Shown: positions 1 through 14,818, counted from the stretch's first letter. The stretch is DNA of 64,000 nucleotides from Raphanus sativus (GCF_000801105.2 NC_079518.1:10548106-10612105); one strand, 5' to 3'. The notes: generated from the letters alone by a model not told the origin. Translations and numbers: made by a program.

Positions 1-46
1 TCAATTGTCTCACGACTTTCTTGTTTTGGGATGTGTGCATCTTCAG

Positions 47-1864
47 GCTGTGTACTTAAAATGGAAAGAGATTTTTCCGGACGTTCCGACAATGCCTTCT
101 TCCAGAACTCTGAGTTCTCCCAGGTTTTTAACTCCACCATCGGGTAGGAAGGAAGATGCAGGCAATCTCGCGGTGGAGAGTAGTGAAGATGAGGAGAGTG
201 ATAACTCAGACGACGATTCTGATCTCCTTGAGGAATCTTCTGGTTTCCAGACTTTCCTGCGAGATATGATCCCTGGGGTCAAAGTCAAGGTTGTGAAAGT
301 AACTTCTCCTGGAAAGGTGGACAAGGATTTCATCTCAAAAGTTATTGAGCAGATAGCTGATGATGAAGAAGACGAAGAAGAGGATGAAGATGAAGAAAAG
401 GACTTTGATATAGAAGAGATAGAAGTGGTAGAGGAAACTAAGGCTGAAAGTGAGGATAAAAACGCTGACATTGAATTGGAATCTTCTGTGACCGATGAGA
501 TCATTGACAACGACGGAGGGAGAGAAATCGCGGTTAAGTTTGTGATTGGCGATATTGTTGATAGGCTTTCTGGAAACCAACCTCTTAAAGAGTCGCTTCG
601 ATCACCAGCCAATCTGGAATCTGTGGAGAAGTCTTCGTTTTATCTTCGGTTAGAGAAAGATTTAAACGTACAACAAGAGCCCAAGGGTGTGGAAAGTAGT
701 ACATTACTTGATGGAAAAGGTAACCGCCAAAGTAGACGCAGGATTGATAACATTATGGTTGATCTTGCCAAGTCCATTGAGAAAGAGAAGAAGATTTCTC
801 TCAAGGTTTGTTTAGGCTTATATAGATGATTCCTTCTTGTTTCATGGCCAAGCTTATTCTAGAACACTCGCTTTTGCAGATGCTTAAGGATGTTGGGGAG
901 CTGCTAAGCCTCACTCTCAGCCAGGCTCAAAACCGTCAACAGTTGTCGGGTTTAACCAAGTTCCGGCGCATTGATGTGACACCATCTCTAGATCCTCTAG
1001 ATGGTGAGTGAGTAAATTGATTGAACGTGACATTTTTTTTTCTCACTTGAGCGCTCGTTATGGAATGCATTTTAAAAATGTATTTTTTCATCTCTGTTTC
1101 CAGGGCTATATATTGGCGCACATGGGCTGTATACATCAGAAGTAATTCATTTAAAACGCAAGTTCGGGCAGTGGAAAAGTGGGAAGGAGTCTAAGAAGGC
1201 AACGGATATTGAGTTTTATGAATATGTTGAAGCTGTGAAATTAACTGGAGATCCTTATGTGCCTGCTGGGAAGGTTGGTTTCTTTGTTTTGTTGTTTTAG
1301 TATATGAGGTACTAACACAAATATGAAAACATGTAAATGAAATGATTGTGTTACCAATCTGATGAGGAAAGGTAGCCGTTATGTCCATGGTTCTTCCATT
1401 TACTTTTGGGACTTCACATGACAGGTAGCATTTCGTGCAAAGGTAGGAAGACGTTATGAGCTTCCACATAGAGGTCTCATCCCCGAAGAATTTGGAGTGG
1501 TATGCTTGCTTACAACACCTATCAAAATTTATCATTAAATATCTATAGTTTGTGTAGCTTCATAGTGGAGTTTTTCTTTCTAAATACAGATTGCTAGATA
1601 CAAAGGACAAGGAAGGCTTGCTGATCCTGGATATCGTAATCCAAGATGGGTAGATGGCGAGCTTGTTATCCTGGATGGCAAGGTGTTCCTCTCTCTTCAT
1701 CTCTCACTAGACTTAAACCAACTTGTCCATGATCAAATAAAACTCAACATGTTTTTGGATGTGTGATGCAGTATGTAAAAGGAGGACCTGTGGTTGGATT
1801 TGTATATTGGGCACCTGAATATCACTTTGTGATGTTCTTCAACCGCCTGAGGCTTCAATCCTAG
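47..1864 (+). CDS. EX1: EXECUTER1, chloroplast singlet-oxygen sensor (3' part)
   Basis: This is the C-terminal 437 residues of EXECUTER1, a thylakoid-associated protein that relays singlet-oxygen signals from the chloroplast to the nucleus. The 5' exons lie before the window. Exons read 47-805, 880-1003, 1104-1273, 1425-1499, 1590-1682 and 1772-1864, all with GT-AG borders and a total in frame. The first visible exon has a long acidic tract of Asp and Glu residues, then a basic RRRIDN segment with a helix like a UVR domain. The last exons form the conserved C-terminal domain (DUF3506, also called SOS), ending in NRLRLQS. Counting back from the end of a 684-residue Arabidopsis protein, the tryptophan at 1647-1649 (PRWVDG) falls at the oxidation-sensitive Trp643. 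It sits just upstream of DRP3A, as in Arabidopsis. EXECUTER2 is the alternative, but the location favours EX1. Confidence 0.9.
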
Positions 1865-2889
1865 TCTTTTCCTAACCTTCTCGGCTTGCAATTGAGGAAT
1901 GGTTTTCTTTCTGGCTATATAAACATTGTAAGTATACTCCTCGATACAAAAGTCAGTCGGTGCTCAGAAAGGTTAACTGAAATGGTTTCATTTCATTATT
2001 TCCAGATTCATGGGGATTGGCTATACCAAATATAAGATTTATGGTTCGTTCTTGTATCTCCGGGCGCCGGTGATGAGATTAGATTATTACTTGAAGTTGC
2101 TGCTGGCTCTTTTCTTGCGGCAAGGTTGAGCACACCAGAGTACTTACTTGATTCATAGTCGGATTCTGAGGATGCAAGTCAGAAAAGGAAACCGGATTGT
2201 CAGGTTGGAGAAGTCTCTCTTTCTCTCTAGATATGTGTAAATTAATGTGTTTTTCTCAGAGGTTTGTAGTTGGATATAAAAGACTTGGTCAGAGTTGCTA
2301 TTCTATGTAACTTCCTTGTATATTTTTCTAGTTCTCAAATAGAATAATAAGAATGGAAGGTACTTCTCTCATTTGATTATTAATTGAAATTTGGTTAGAG
2401 AGAGAGCTGTAGAGTTGGTGTTAGATTGGAGATGCCGTTTTAAACTTGTCATGTACATTGTACATCAATATGTCATAAGAAGATTGATATTCAGCAGTGA
2501 TGTCTTCTCCCTTGCTTGTGGTTATTATCTATAATCTTAAACGTTCCCTTACATTTTTACTTTAGCATATTGATGTCTGTATCTATCATTGCAGAAACTG
2601 TAGTTACAGTTCTATAGAAATCTTACAGGGCTGTTATTATGGTTGAACATTTTTTCATTTGAAGAAAAAAACTGTTGGAAGAAGATATGTCTATCCAGTT
2701 GCTACTGTACCCAAAGCTTTTGCATGTATAAATTGAAAAAAAAGAAATTTAAAACTTTCAATATTATCTTTTTTTTTTTACTATTGAACCTTGTAGAACA
2801 CGTTGAGTTAGTTTAATGACGGTTATCCTTGAAAATTTTAATTGGTTTTTGGAATTTTAGAGCTTGATGACAAAGTAAAAAACAACAGA
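1865..2889. other. EX1 3' UTR and EX1-DRP3A spacer, no gene seen
   Basis: The first part is probably EX1 3' UTR. It contains an intron-like stretch from about 1928 (GTAAGTATAC) to 2005 (TTTCCAG), so the 3' UTR may be spliced. After that the sequence is AT-rich with no ORF that I can recognise. In Arabidopsis I recall a small costars-family gene (At4g33640) between EX1 and DRP3A; no equivalent is visible here. Confidence 0.5.
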
Positions 2890-2897
2890 TATAAATA
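2890..2897 (+). promoter_or_regulatory. TATA box of DRP3A
   Basis: TATAAATA lies about 110 bases upstream of the DRP3A start codon, with a CT-rich leader (GAGAAAGAGAGCACC and CTCTCTCGAAACCC) between. The spacing suits a plant TATA promoter with a leader of roughly 75-80 bases. It was identified by eye only. Confidence 0.5.
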
Positions 2898-2999
2898 AAT
2901 TAACGTATAAAATAAAATAAAATTTGCTCTTATCAATTCATACATTCCTCTGAGAAAGAGAGCACCAAATCGAGTACCCTCTCTCGAAACCCTAGCACG

Positions 3000-5900
3000 A
3001 TGCCATCAATGTCAGTCGAAGAAGTAACCGCCGACACTCCCCAGCCTCCTCCTCCACCTTCCTCCACCGCCACCGCCGCCGCCGCTTCAAGCAAAGCCGC
3101 GCCGTTAGGATCCTCCGTGATTCCGATCGTCAACAAGCTCCAAGACATATTCGCTCAGCTAGGAAGCCAGTCCTCGATCGAGCTTCCTCAGGTAGCCGTC
3201 GTCGGAAGCCAGAGCAGCGGCAAGTCCAGCGTCCTCGAGGCTCTCGTCGGCCGAGACTTCCTCCCTCGGGGTAACGACATCTGCACCCGCCGCCCTCTCG
3301 TCCTCCAGCTCCTCCAGACCAAGAGCAAGTCCAATGGCGGATCCGATGACGAGTGGGGCGAGTTCCTCCACCTCCCTAACAACCACCGTATCTATGATTT
3401 CTCGGAGATTCGTCGCGAAATCGAGGTTCGTAAATAGCTTTGATATTATGCTGACACGTGTTAGATTTTAACCAGAGCCGATCCTCAGCATAGTAAGATG
3501 AATATAATCAATGTTCAAAAAATCGTTATGCTGTAATTAGGCGATTAGCGTGTAGGTTGTAGCCTAGTGCTGCATTACCTTCAATTTGATTAAGAAAATA
3601 TGAAACAGTATATACATTGTATCAGTGGCGCGCCTATTAGTGTTTTAGGCGCGCCACTGATACACTACCATTGTGTATATCATTAGGCCCCAAATTGATT
3701 AAGAAAAAATATATGTATTGATTATTTAGTAATTGTTTCAACTTTCGAGTCTCATGAATCTCAGAGCTAGCCCTAGATTCAATGCTCTAAACTGAACGTA
3801 TTTTTTGTAGGCTGAGACGAATAGGTTAGCAGGAGATAACAAAGGTGTATCAGCCAAACAGATTCGTTTGAAGATATATTCACCTAATGTATTGGATATC
3901 ACGCTTGTGGATCTCCCTGGTATAACCAAGGTGCCTGTGGGTGATCAGCCAAGTGACATTGAAGCACAGATAAGAACCATGATCTTGTCTTACATCAAGC
4001 AGCCTAGCTGTTTGATATTGGCTGTTACTCCTGCGAATTCTGATTTGGCGAACTCGGATGCACTTCAGGTTGCAAGAACCGCCGATCCTGATTGTAAGTT
4101 CTGCTAAAAGTTGATTACTTTCATGTGTAGTATCTGACATTGTTCATCTTCACCTTTCATGTATGCTGTCTCCAGGTCACAGAACAATAGGTGTTATCAC
4201 GAAGGTGAATATTCCTTGTCTAGGCATTTGTTTGCTATCATTGTAGTGTGGTCGTGAAGCTAGTCGTCCCTGTTTTTTTTTCACGTGTTTTAATATTTTA
4301 ATTGCTCATTGGTTTCAGTTGGATATCATGGACAAAGGTACTGATGCTCGTAATCTACTTGCTGGAAAAGTTGTTCCTCTACGGCTTGGATATGTGGGAG
4401 TGGTAAACCGTTGTCAGGAGGTAAAGCTGTGGTCTTGTGCTTATATTTCTCTTGCTGGCATATAGTATGCAGACTCTTTGTTTATTTTTTTTACTATTTC
4501 TTAGTCTTAACTCAACCAAATCTTTTCAATGCTGGTGATACTTTTTTCTGCTTTTATTTTGTGGCTTTGTATTCACGCAACGTTTGAATTTACTTTGTTT
4601 TTTTTTGTAAACAGGATATTATGCTGAACCGTTCAGTCAAGGAAGCTCTTAGGGCAGAAGAGAAATTCTTCCAGAGTCGTCCAGTATGATTGCATCATTT
4701 TCTACTCCCTTCCTGATACTCTAGCGATTTGTTCTTGTTATAGGTTTGTTTTTGTACTATACAGGCTTACCATGGTCTTGCTGATAGTCTGGGTATCCCT
4801 CAGCTAGCGAAGAAGTTAAATCAGGTATTTCTGCAGTTTTGAGAGTTATCTTCTTATTTCTATTAACTCATTTCTCAGCTCAACATACTGGATATATTTC
4901 TGGACAAATGTACTATTGTGAGATGATGTTAGAGTTTTATATGCATCTTTGTAGACAATATACTTCTGACAAGTTTATTATGATAATTTCAGAACTTTAT
5001 TCTTCTTGACTTGTTGTTTCCTTTTAATAGGTTACATATTGGTAATTGTTATATTAGAACATGCAGCAACCATTTCTGTTTCTTTTTTTTCTAGATTCTT
5101 GTTCAACATATCAAGGCTCTCCTTCCTGATTTGAAGTCGCGTATAAGTAATGCTTTGGTTGCTACAGCTAAGGAGCATCAGAGCTATGGTGATATTACAG
5201 AATCCAGTGTACGTATTTATTACCCAGTTTGCGGTTCTTTTACCGAACTCTTTATTAATAAAGACACTGTTATTGACTTTGGTAACTTACCTTTTCTTGA
5301 AAACTGTAGGCTGGCCAAGGAGCTCTTCTCCTAAACTTCCTTTCAAAATACTGTGAAGGTAATATCCGAAGATGATATTTTGGTCGAGGCAGTAGATATT
5401 TTGTTTTATGCTTCTTTGGTTCATAGTGAGTCTTATGATTAACTTCTTTAAACAGCTTACTCTTCATTGCTGGAAGGAAAGAGTGAAGAAATGTCAACAT
5501 CCGAGCTCTCCGGAGGAGCAAGAATTCACTATATTTTCCAGTCAATCTTTGTGAAGAGTTTGGAGGTTCGCTCGGCTTATACTTTTTTGTATGTTTTTGG
5601 AGCAATTTGAGGTGAATTTAGTCTAATAGACTTCCTTAACATTGCTTCTCCAGGAGGTTGATCCATGCGAAGACTTGACAGATGATGATATTCGGACTGC
5701 AATCCAGAATGCAACTGGTCCGAGATCCGCATTATTTGTTCCAGACGTACGTTTTCTAATATGTTTCTTAGTATGTTTGGATGTCACCCTGGTTGCAGGA
5801 CTTCTAAGCATACATATGTTTCATTTTCTTACCTTTCTACTTCTCAAGATGTCTAATCACAGTCTCTTGATTCCAATCTTTTCTACATAGGTTCCATTTC

Positions 5901-8096
5901 AAGTTCTTGTTAGGAGGCAGATATCTCGTTTGTTAGATCCTAGCCTTCAGTGTGCTAGGTTCATTTTTGATGAGCTTGTGAAGGTGAGGTTTTGTTTTGG
6001 TAATTGATATGTTATGATAATAATCTTAAATTCATTTTCTTTATAAATTTGGATGTCTTTACAGATTAGCCATAGATGTATGATGAATGAGTTACAGCGC
6101 TTCCCGGTCCTGAGAAAACGCATGGATGAGGTTATCGGGGACTTCCTGCGAGAAGGTCTTGAACCCTCAGAAGCAATGATCGGGGATATCATTGATATGG
6201 AGGTCTGTTTAATAAATTGGAGATCCCTATGTTCGTTGAACGTTTGTTTCACAAGAATATATCTATTGAAATCCTGTATTGTGTGTAGGGAGTAGAGACT
6301 GATCGTTTCTGGTTTTTTGTTGACTAAGAGCCCTTTTAAATCTTGAGCAGCTACTCGTTTTTAGTGATTAGTTCCTTCTAAATTTGAAGTTAACTATTAG
6401 TGCTGGTTGTCATAATTGCTTCAGTGGTGATGTTGATTTTTTGAGTGCTGTTTACAGATGGATTACATAAACACTTCACATCCAAATTTTATTGGTGGAG
6501 CCAAGGCTGTAGAGGCTGCCATGGAAAAAGTGAAGTCTTCTAGGATTCCCCATACTGTGCCGCGACCAAAGGTATGAAGTTCTTTGAGCAACACAAAAAG
6601 TTAGTTTTGTGTTTCTTATATTCTCTGCAGTGTTTCTTATACGTTTAATTTGATGTAGCAGGATACAGTGGAGGCTGATAAAACATCTTCTTCCGCAAGT
6701 CAAGTGAAATCTCGATCTTTTCTCGGCCGACAAGCTAATGGAATTGCTGCTGATCAGGTATGCCTTTATATCCAATATAATATAGTTTTATCTATTTATC
6801 ATCATGCACTGTTGGTTGGTACTCAACGCCCATGAGCAGATTAGAATTGTTTCAGCAAAATAGTTGTTATTTGACATTTTCACCTTGGCATGTTCCTAGG
6901 GAGTTGTATCTGCAGATGCTGAAAAAGCTGCACCAGCTGGTAATGTTCTAATTACTTTGATAATTTAGGATGTTTCGGAATATTTTTGGCTCTGTGATGA
7001 ATCTATGTGTTTAAGATTCTAGGTAGAGTTTAACTATGGTTTTTATTGGACAATTGACACTTGACAGCAAATGGGAGTAGTGATTCAAGGTGGGGTCTCC
7101 CTTCGATTTTCCGAGGGAGTGATAGTCGGGCAGTTACCAAAGAAAACTTCTTAAACAAACCATCCAGTGAAGCTGTTGAGGATATGTCTCAGAACTTATC
7201 GATGATCTATCTGAAAGAGGTTTGTCTTCTCTGCCGTCTTAAATGAACTTATTGCCCATCAATTTTTTTTACTTGTTCAACTCAAACTGTTTGCTTTACT
7301 TTCCTGAAGCCCCCAGCTGTCTTGAGGCCGGCCGAAACCCACTCCGAACAGCAAGCAGTCGAGATTCAGATAACAAAGCTGTTACTTAAATCATACTATG
7401 ACATTGTGAGGAAGAACATTGAGGACTCAGTACCAAAAGCAATCATGCATTTCCTGGCAAGTACCTTCAATACATCTCTAAATTTTTTTGCACTAACTCA
7501 AAACTCATACAAATCCCTGTTGCCGTCTTTAAAGTAACCGAACTCTGAAGATATTGATACCATTTCTATTATCATACTCAGGTTAACCACACGAAACGTG
7601 AGCTGCACAATGTGTTCATCAAGAAGCTTTACAGGTGATAGCCTTTGTTTTGTTTAATTGCTTCACATCTGTGTTTTGGATAGTCTCTTATTAGTGGGTA
7701 GTTGTATCATGTGGTGCAGGGAGAACTTGTTTGAGGAAATGCTCCAAGAGACAGATGAGATAGCAGTTAAGAGGAAACGCACTCAAGAGACTCTCCATGT
7801 TCTTCAGCAAGCTTACAGGGTATGTTCTCAGCCAAACCTGATTGTGTATCTCGTTCCCTTCAGCAAAAAAAAAAAAAAAAATTCATATATTCATGGTTTT
7901 GTGTGTTAAACAGACACTAGACGAGTTGCCTTTGGAAGCAGAATCAGTCTGCAATCGTGGTACCGAGACAACAGGTGTGTCAAAACATCTGGACTTACCG
8001 ACCTCTTCTTCGAAGTATAGCTACACTGCATCTCCGGGTACAGGAAGAAGATCTAGAAGAGCTGGTGATCAACACCAAAACGGATATGGATTCTGA
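3000..8096 (+). CDS. DRP3A: Dynamin-related protein 3A, mitochondrial and peroxisomal fission GTPase
   Basis: A large GTPase that assembles around mitochondria and peroxisomes and constricts them. Twenty exons: 3000-3425, 3811-4093, 4176-4204, 4319-4420, 4615-4683, 4765-4824, 5095-5208, 5310-5358, 5456-5565, 5654-5746, 5891-5983, 6065-6202, 6458-6571, 6662-6757, 6900-6939, 7068-7219, 7310-7456, 7582-7634, 7720-7819, 7914-8096. They encode 816 aa (about 808 in Arabidopsis). Visible parts in order: Pro/Ala-rich N terminus, P-loop GSQSSGKS (69-76), DLPG (176-179), TKLD (245-248), dynamin middle domain, a variable Ser-rich insert, GTPase effector domain, and the end [16 protein letters not shown] typical of DRP3A. 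Odd points: residue 237 in the usually conserved DPDG-HRT stretch reads Cys, made at the exon 2/3 junction; exon 17 ends at a GC donor; exon 14 has a NAGNAG acceptor. DRP3B is less likely because of the C terminus and the synteny. Confidence 0.95.
3618..3664. repeat. Perfect 18-bp stem hairpin in DRP3A intron 1
   Basis: TGTATCAGTGGCGCGCCT (3618-3635) is followed by an 11-base loop and its exact reverse complement at 3647-3664. The stem is GC-rich (GGCGCGCC) within an AT-rich intron, so it stands out. The flanks continue as an imperfect match (TATACATTG against CATTGTGTATA). It could be the remnant of a small foldback element or a structured intronic RNA. Confidence 0.85.
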
Positions 8097-8481
8097 CATG
8101 ATCCCAAATCAACATATCTGACTTTTGATAGACACATTTCATTCATTTAATGGCTCTATAAGGTTTTGGTATTATTAAATTGTGTTGGCAAAATGAATAA
8201 TTCTTTTATAGAAAATTGGTATACACTGGTTTTGGAGTCTGCATCTGCGTTTTGGCTGTTAAGAGAGTTGTGAAGGGAGTGACAAAAGGGTTGATACAGT
8301 TTGTATTTGTTTCAGACTGTAGAAATCCTATACGTTGGGGTATTAGTTAACAACCAATAGACGATTTGCTTACTCTTTAGTTCAGAAAAATTGAAAACAC
8401 ATCAATAATCAAATCTATGATTTTGTGATTAGTTTGATACTTTACTAATAATACCACAAATCAAGTACTCCAAGAAGGCTT
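8097..8481. other. Convergent 3' spacer between DRP3A and L-GalDH
   Basis: The two genes converge here. The DRP3A 3' UTR probably ends within a few hundred bases of the stop codon (AATGAATAATTC near 8190 is a possible polyadenylation region). No further gene is seen. Arabidopsis has a small cysteine-rich gene (At4g33660, from memory) at this place; I see no equivalent. Confidence 0.4.
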
Positions 8482-10099
8482 TTAGTTTTGATTGATTCCG
8501 CTCGGCCAAGTCAGATTCTTTACAGGCTCGAGAATAGCTTCAACTTCAGATAGAGTTTCTTGATCCATCCCCAAACCAACAAGCTCTGTAAATGCTGCAA
8601 CGTTTTCTTCTACCTGATTAAAACAAAAACACATATCTCATAAATCTAATTCCCACATGTTATATGGAACACTTTGAGGACTTTGAGAGGAAAGTTATGC
8701 ACCTCTGAGACAGAGCCCATCCCAACCAGAACAGATGAAACCTCCTCGTTTGCTAAGCTGTACTGCAGTGCTAACTTTGTGATCTTCTTACCCCTTGATT
8801 TACAATGAGTAACTGCTGCTTTGCACGCAGACTACAAAAAGCAGCAAGGGGTTATCAGCGATTAACTCAAGAGTATTCCCTACTCTCCCAAACCTCAAAT
8901 CAAGCAAAGATTCCAGAGTCTGTTCAAGCCTCTACTTAGTACCCATCAAAGACCAACAGATATGCTAATTGTACGGTTAGCTAAGCTGACGGTTTCCTAG
9001 GCAATGACTGCCCTCTCTATATCACCGTGTTAGTTCCAGTGAGGAATTGTCCGGCTAACAAGTATAGCATTTTAATCTACAGAAAAACAACCTGTCTATG
9101 CTACAAGTGACAACGTTCCAACACAAACAATACACTCTTCTTTGGTATTTTTCAATACGAGTGCTACAAATATTGTTAACAAATAAATGCATTCTTTCCA
9201 GAAAAAAACCTTGATCTCAGGAGAGGCAGGGTGCCATTCAGGAGGACCTTGTTCCGTAAAAAGACCCATTGCCAATGGAGAAGCAGTTATCACACCCACA
9301 CCTTTTTTCTTCAAGTATGGTAACATATCAAGCAACGTTGAATCATTTATGCTGTAATGGCAGTATGATAATATCACATCCATCGTCCCTGGAGGCACTC
9401 TATCAAGAACATAAGTGAAAATATTAAACGGAAGACCAGTGATACCAATGAAACGTATCTTCCCTTCCTGTTTCAGTTTCTGGAGGGTGGGGATTGTTTC
9501 ACTCACAATCTGGCAAGCCATGAAACAACAATTAGCAAATGTTGACACAGACAGAATAATAAACAAAGCGATGGAAGAGGTAAAACCTGATCAAGAGACC
9601 AGAACTCAATGTCATGGCAATGAAGTATGTCAACATAATCTAGCTGAAGATTCTCCAAGCTCTCGTCGACGCTCTTTCTTACTCTCTCAGCACTGAAGTC
9701 AAAACCTTTTCCATATCTTCCACACTTGGTCGCCACAATATAGTCACTTCTAGGTACTTGTAGAGTCTTGAGCGCCTTACCAAGCACTTTCTCAGAAACT
9801 GTGCCTCCATAATACCTTCACACATACCTAACGATTAAGCAGCCTCAACACTGTGAACGTTCTCACATGGTCATACACAAGTAGCAAAACTGTATGGAAA
9901 GATGATTATAAATGTCTTCAAGTAGAAGAAGTGATTACGGGGAGGTGTCGAAGAAGTTGATGCCATGCCGGAAAGCCTCACGCACGGCGGCGATGCCATC
10001 ATCTTCGGCGACTTGACTGTAATGACTTCCGAGCGGAGATGCACCAAACCCAACTGCACTAACCTTAAGCCCTGTATTCCCCAGAGGACGAAGCTCCAT
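8482..10099 (-). CDS. GalDH: L-galactose dehydrogenase (vitamin C synthesis)
   Basis: An aldo-keto reductase family enzyme that oxidises L-galactose to L-galactono-1,4-lactone with NAD in the cytosol, the step before the final one of the Smirnoff-Wheeler ascorbate pathway. Five exons on the minus strand: 10099-9939, 9815-9587, 9509-9210, 8831-8703, 8613-8482. They encode 316 aa, close to the usual 319. The start MELRPLGNTGLKVSAVGFG is the family N terminus. The AKR tetrad is visible: Asp51 and Tyr56 in FDTSPYYGG, Lys84 in VATKCGRY, and His in ILHCHD (119-121). The end NLTWPSGINQN is typical. All borders are GT-AG and no lesion is seen. The position between DRP3A and AGD2 matches Arabidopsis At4g33670. 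Confidence 0.95.
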
Positions 10100-10396
10100 T
10101 GTCAAGAGTCAACGAAGCTTGTAAGAAGACAACTCTTTTATTCAAGACTTTCAGACACATGGTTCTCAACTAACGCAATATACGAGAATACCCTTTTCAG
10201 ACCAAACATAACTAGAGTTTTTTTTGGCACGTTCTCGGACTTTTGACGCATTAACGTTCTTCTCGCAATGATTGCAAACGTTTGTTTCTTAGTTGCTACA
10301 ATTCAAGAAAACAAAGGAGACGATATTATTTTTTTCAATCCTGATTCGTAAAAGGAGGATAACGATGATGATGAATGATGATTACAAGAATCTTAT

Positions 10397-13162
<2,766 letters not shown>

Positions 13163-14031
13163 TCTCTTCACACTTTGGCTCAGTGAGAAATTAGTTTGGA
13201 GATAGAGGCAACGAAACGTGTTTTGGGTTCAGACATATAATAATTAAAAACGAACTAGGGTTCTTCTTCTTCGGTTTTGTTCCCAAGGGACAACAATTCT
13301 TTCCATAAAACCGAACCAAACCGAAATATCTCCCGTTCCGGTTCGGTTTATTTATTTATTTATTTTTTTTGCACACCAATTGTTCTTCTTATCTAAACTT
13401 TTTTTACAAACGACGACTTTACACTAAGTTTAAATTTTGCTTTCATGAAAACTAGATTTTTGATGATGTTAGAGGCCGATCTACATTATATTTTCAGTGT
13501 TGTTAGAGCTGTAGGATGAAGACAAACCTTCCATGGTTTCACTTTTGCGCCTCTTTATTAGTGTTTACTTGGATCATCCATAGTTTTTTTTTCTCTTCTT
13601 TCTTGTATGCCTGGTTTATGTTAAAAGGAATCGAGTTTCTATGGTTTGTTTCTGTTAGGCATCATCATTTATAGATTCTGCTGTTTAACCTGCTTCTGTA
13701 ACTCTGTTTTGATATTCCTGTCGAACAACTAGAATTCAAAACTCTTGTTTAAGTTGTTGTCTTATATGTTCCTTCTTTGCGCCTTTACAGCGAACAAAGC
13801 GGTAGAAACCGATGACATGTGGAGGTTGAGTTTGAAGAGAGGGGAGATCTCAAAATAAAATCAAGAAGGAACATATAAGACACAACTTAAACAAGAGATG
13901 TTGAGATTGATACTTTTTTCTCCAATCAAAGTATTTCCTTTATACTCTCAATCTAGATTAGTACATGTTACCTGGTTATTTTATATATGCATGAATCGAA
14001 TTGGGATTTTATTAAACTTGTGACTCTACAG
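13163..14031. other. AGD2 upstream spacer with short inverted repeats
   Basis: This contains the AGD2 5' region and then AT-rich sequence. A small hairpin pairs AAACCGAACC near 13306 with GGTTCGGTTT near 13338. A larger inverted repeat is listed separately. No ORF of note is seen. A sequence resembling a 5' leader with a plausible intron runs up to a splice acceptor (CTCTACAG) at 14024-14031. Confidence 0.4.
13742..13899. repeat. Inverted repeat, arms about 37 bp
   Basis: CTCTTGTTTAAGTTGTTGTC and the following TTATATGTTCCTTCTT (from about 13742 to 13778) return in reverse complement at about 13863-13899 with very few changes. The spacer of about 85 bases contains GACATGTGG. It may be a degraded small foldback element. 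No target duplication was identified. Confidence 0.6.
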
Positions 14032-14178
14032 GGTACTGCTACTTCTTCGTCTTCAAATGAAGAGGTTCATGGGCGTTCTCATAGAAAAGTAAAGGAGGAT
14101 AAGCAGAAACTTAGTAAGAAGCACAAGTCAAAAGAGAAGGAAAGAGAAGAAGAGAACACAAAACATGGTAGGGACTAG
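14032..14178 (+). pseudogene. Lys/Glu-rich gene fragment, possibly remnant of the At4g33690 orthologue
   Basis: After a good splice acceptor an open stretch encodes 48 residues, beginning GTATSSSSNEEVHGRSHRK and continuing into a highly charged KKHKSKEKEREEE tract before a stop. Nothing before it looks like the rest of a gene. The charged composition resembles C-terminal exons of plant nuclear RNA-binding or splicing-related proteins. Its place next to AGD2 is where Arabidopsis has At4g33690. The link is inferred from position and composition only, and no homologue was checked. Confidence 0.3.
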
Positions 14179-14727
14179 GTTTTTTTCTTCCCTAGGTTGT
14201 CTTTTACACTGGCAGAGATGTTGTGGTATTATGATGATCAAAATTTCAGTATGCTAATAGTGTTATCGATAAACCATAGATAAAAGTTGCCGCTCATGCC
14301 TAACATCGCATTACATTTCGTATTTCTTTCCCAGTTTGCTTCACAGTGTTATATTGGTCGGTACTCAACAACCAATTACTTTTTTGCTTCTACCTTTCGT
14401 AATAGATTCGCTTGGTTTCTCTCTAAAGGAGTAAACATTTTTTCCCGCTAGAATTGTTTCAAGGGAATGAAATGTCCTGCAAACACCAACATGGCAAGTG
14501 CAAAACGAGGAACAAGTGGAAGATCAGGGCAAAGAGAACACAACGCTCCACACAACATTAGGATAATGTTGATAACTTTTATCAATACGAGTTTATCCTT
14601 ATCTCAATAATATCTTAGCTTATCACAATAATTATTAGACAAAAAGTGTCCAACATCCGTAGTTGTAAGAGATTCTCAGTAATATATAAATTGGATGGAC
14701 CACTCCTCTTATCACCAATCTAAACTA
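14179..14727. other. Spacer with LTR-like retroelement fragment
   Basis: There is no gene. At about 14638-14690 the text ATTAGACAAAAAGTGTCCAA leads into GTAGTTGTAAGAGATTC. Closely similar text occurs at about 23365-23415 on the far side of the Helitron nest. This motif is common in plant LTR elements of the short or TRIM type. Both look like fragments of one retroelement family. Confidence 0.35.
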
Positions 14728-14818
14728 TCTTCTAAACTATTAAAGCTGAAGTACATTTTGTATTTAGCCCAGACTTTTCCTAAATAATTACCATTGTATA
14801 CCACTGAACTAAACCATA

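Noticed and set aside
335..612. Long open frames on the minus strand opposite EX1 (Ser-rich)
   Set aside because: They mirror the acidic GA-rich coding tract of EX1; Ser runs are its antisense and no gene signals accompany them.
2933..3386. Minus-strand open frames opposite DRP3A exon 1
   Set aside because: Exon 1 is GC-rich with few stop codons in any frame; the plus strand clearly encodes the dynamin N terminus.
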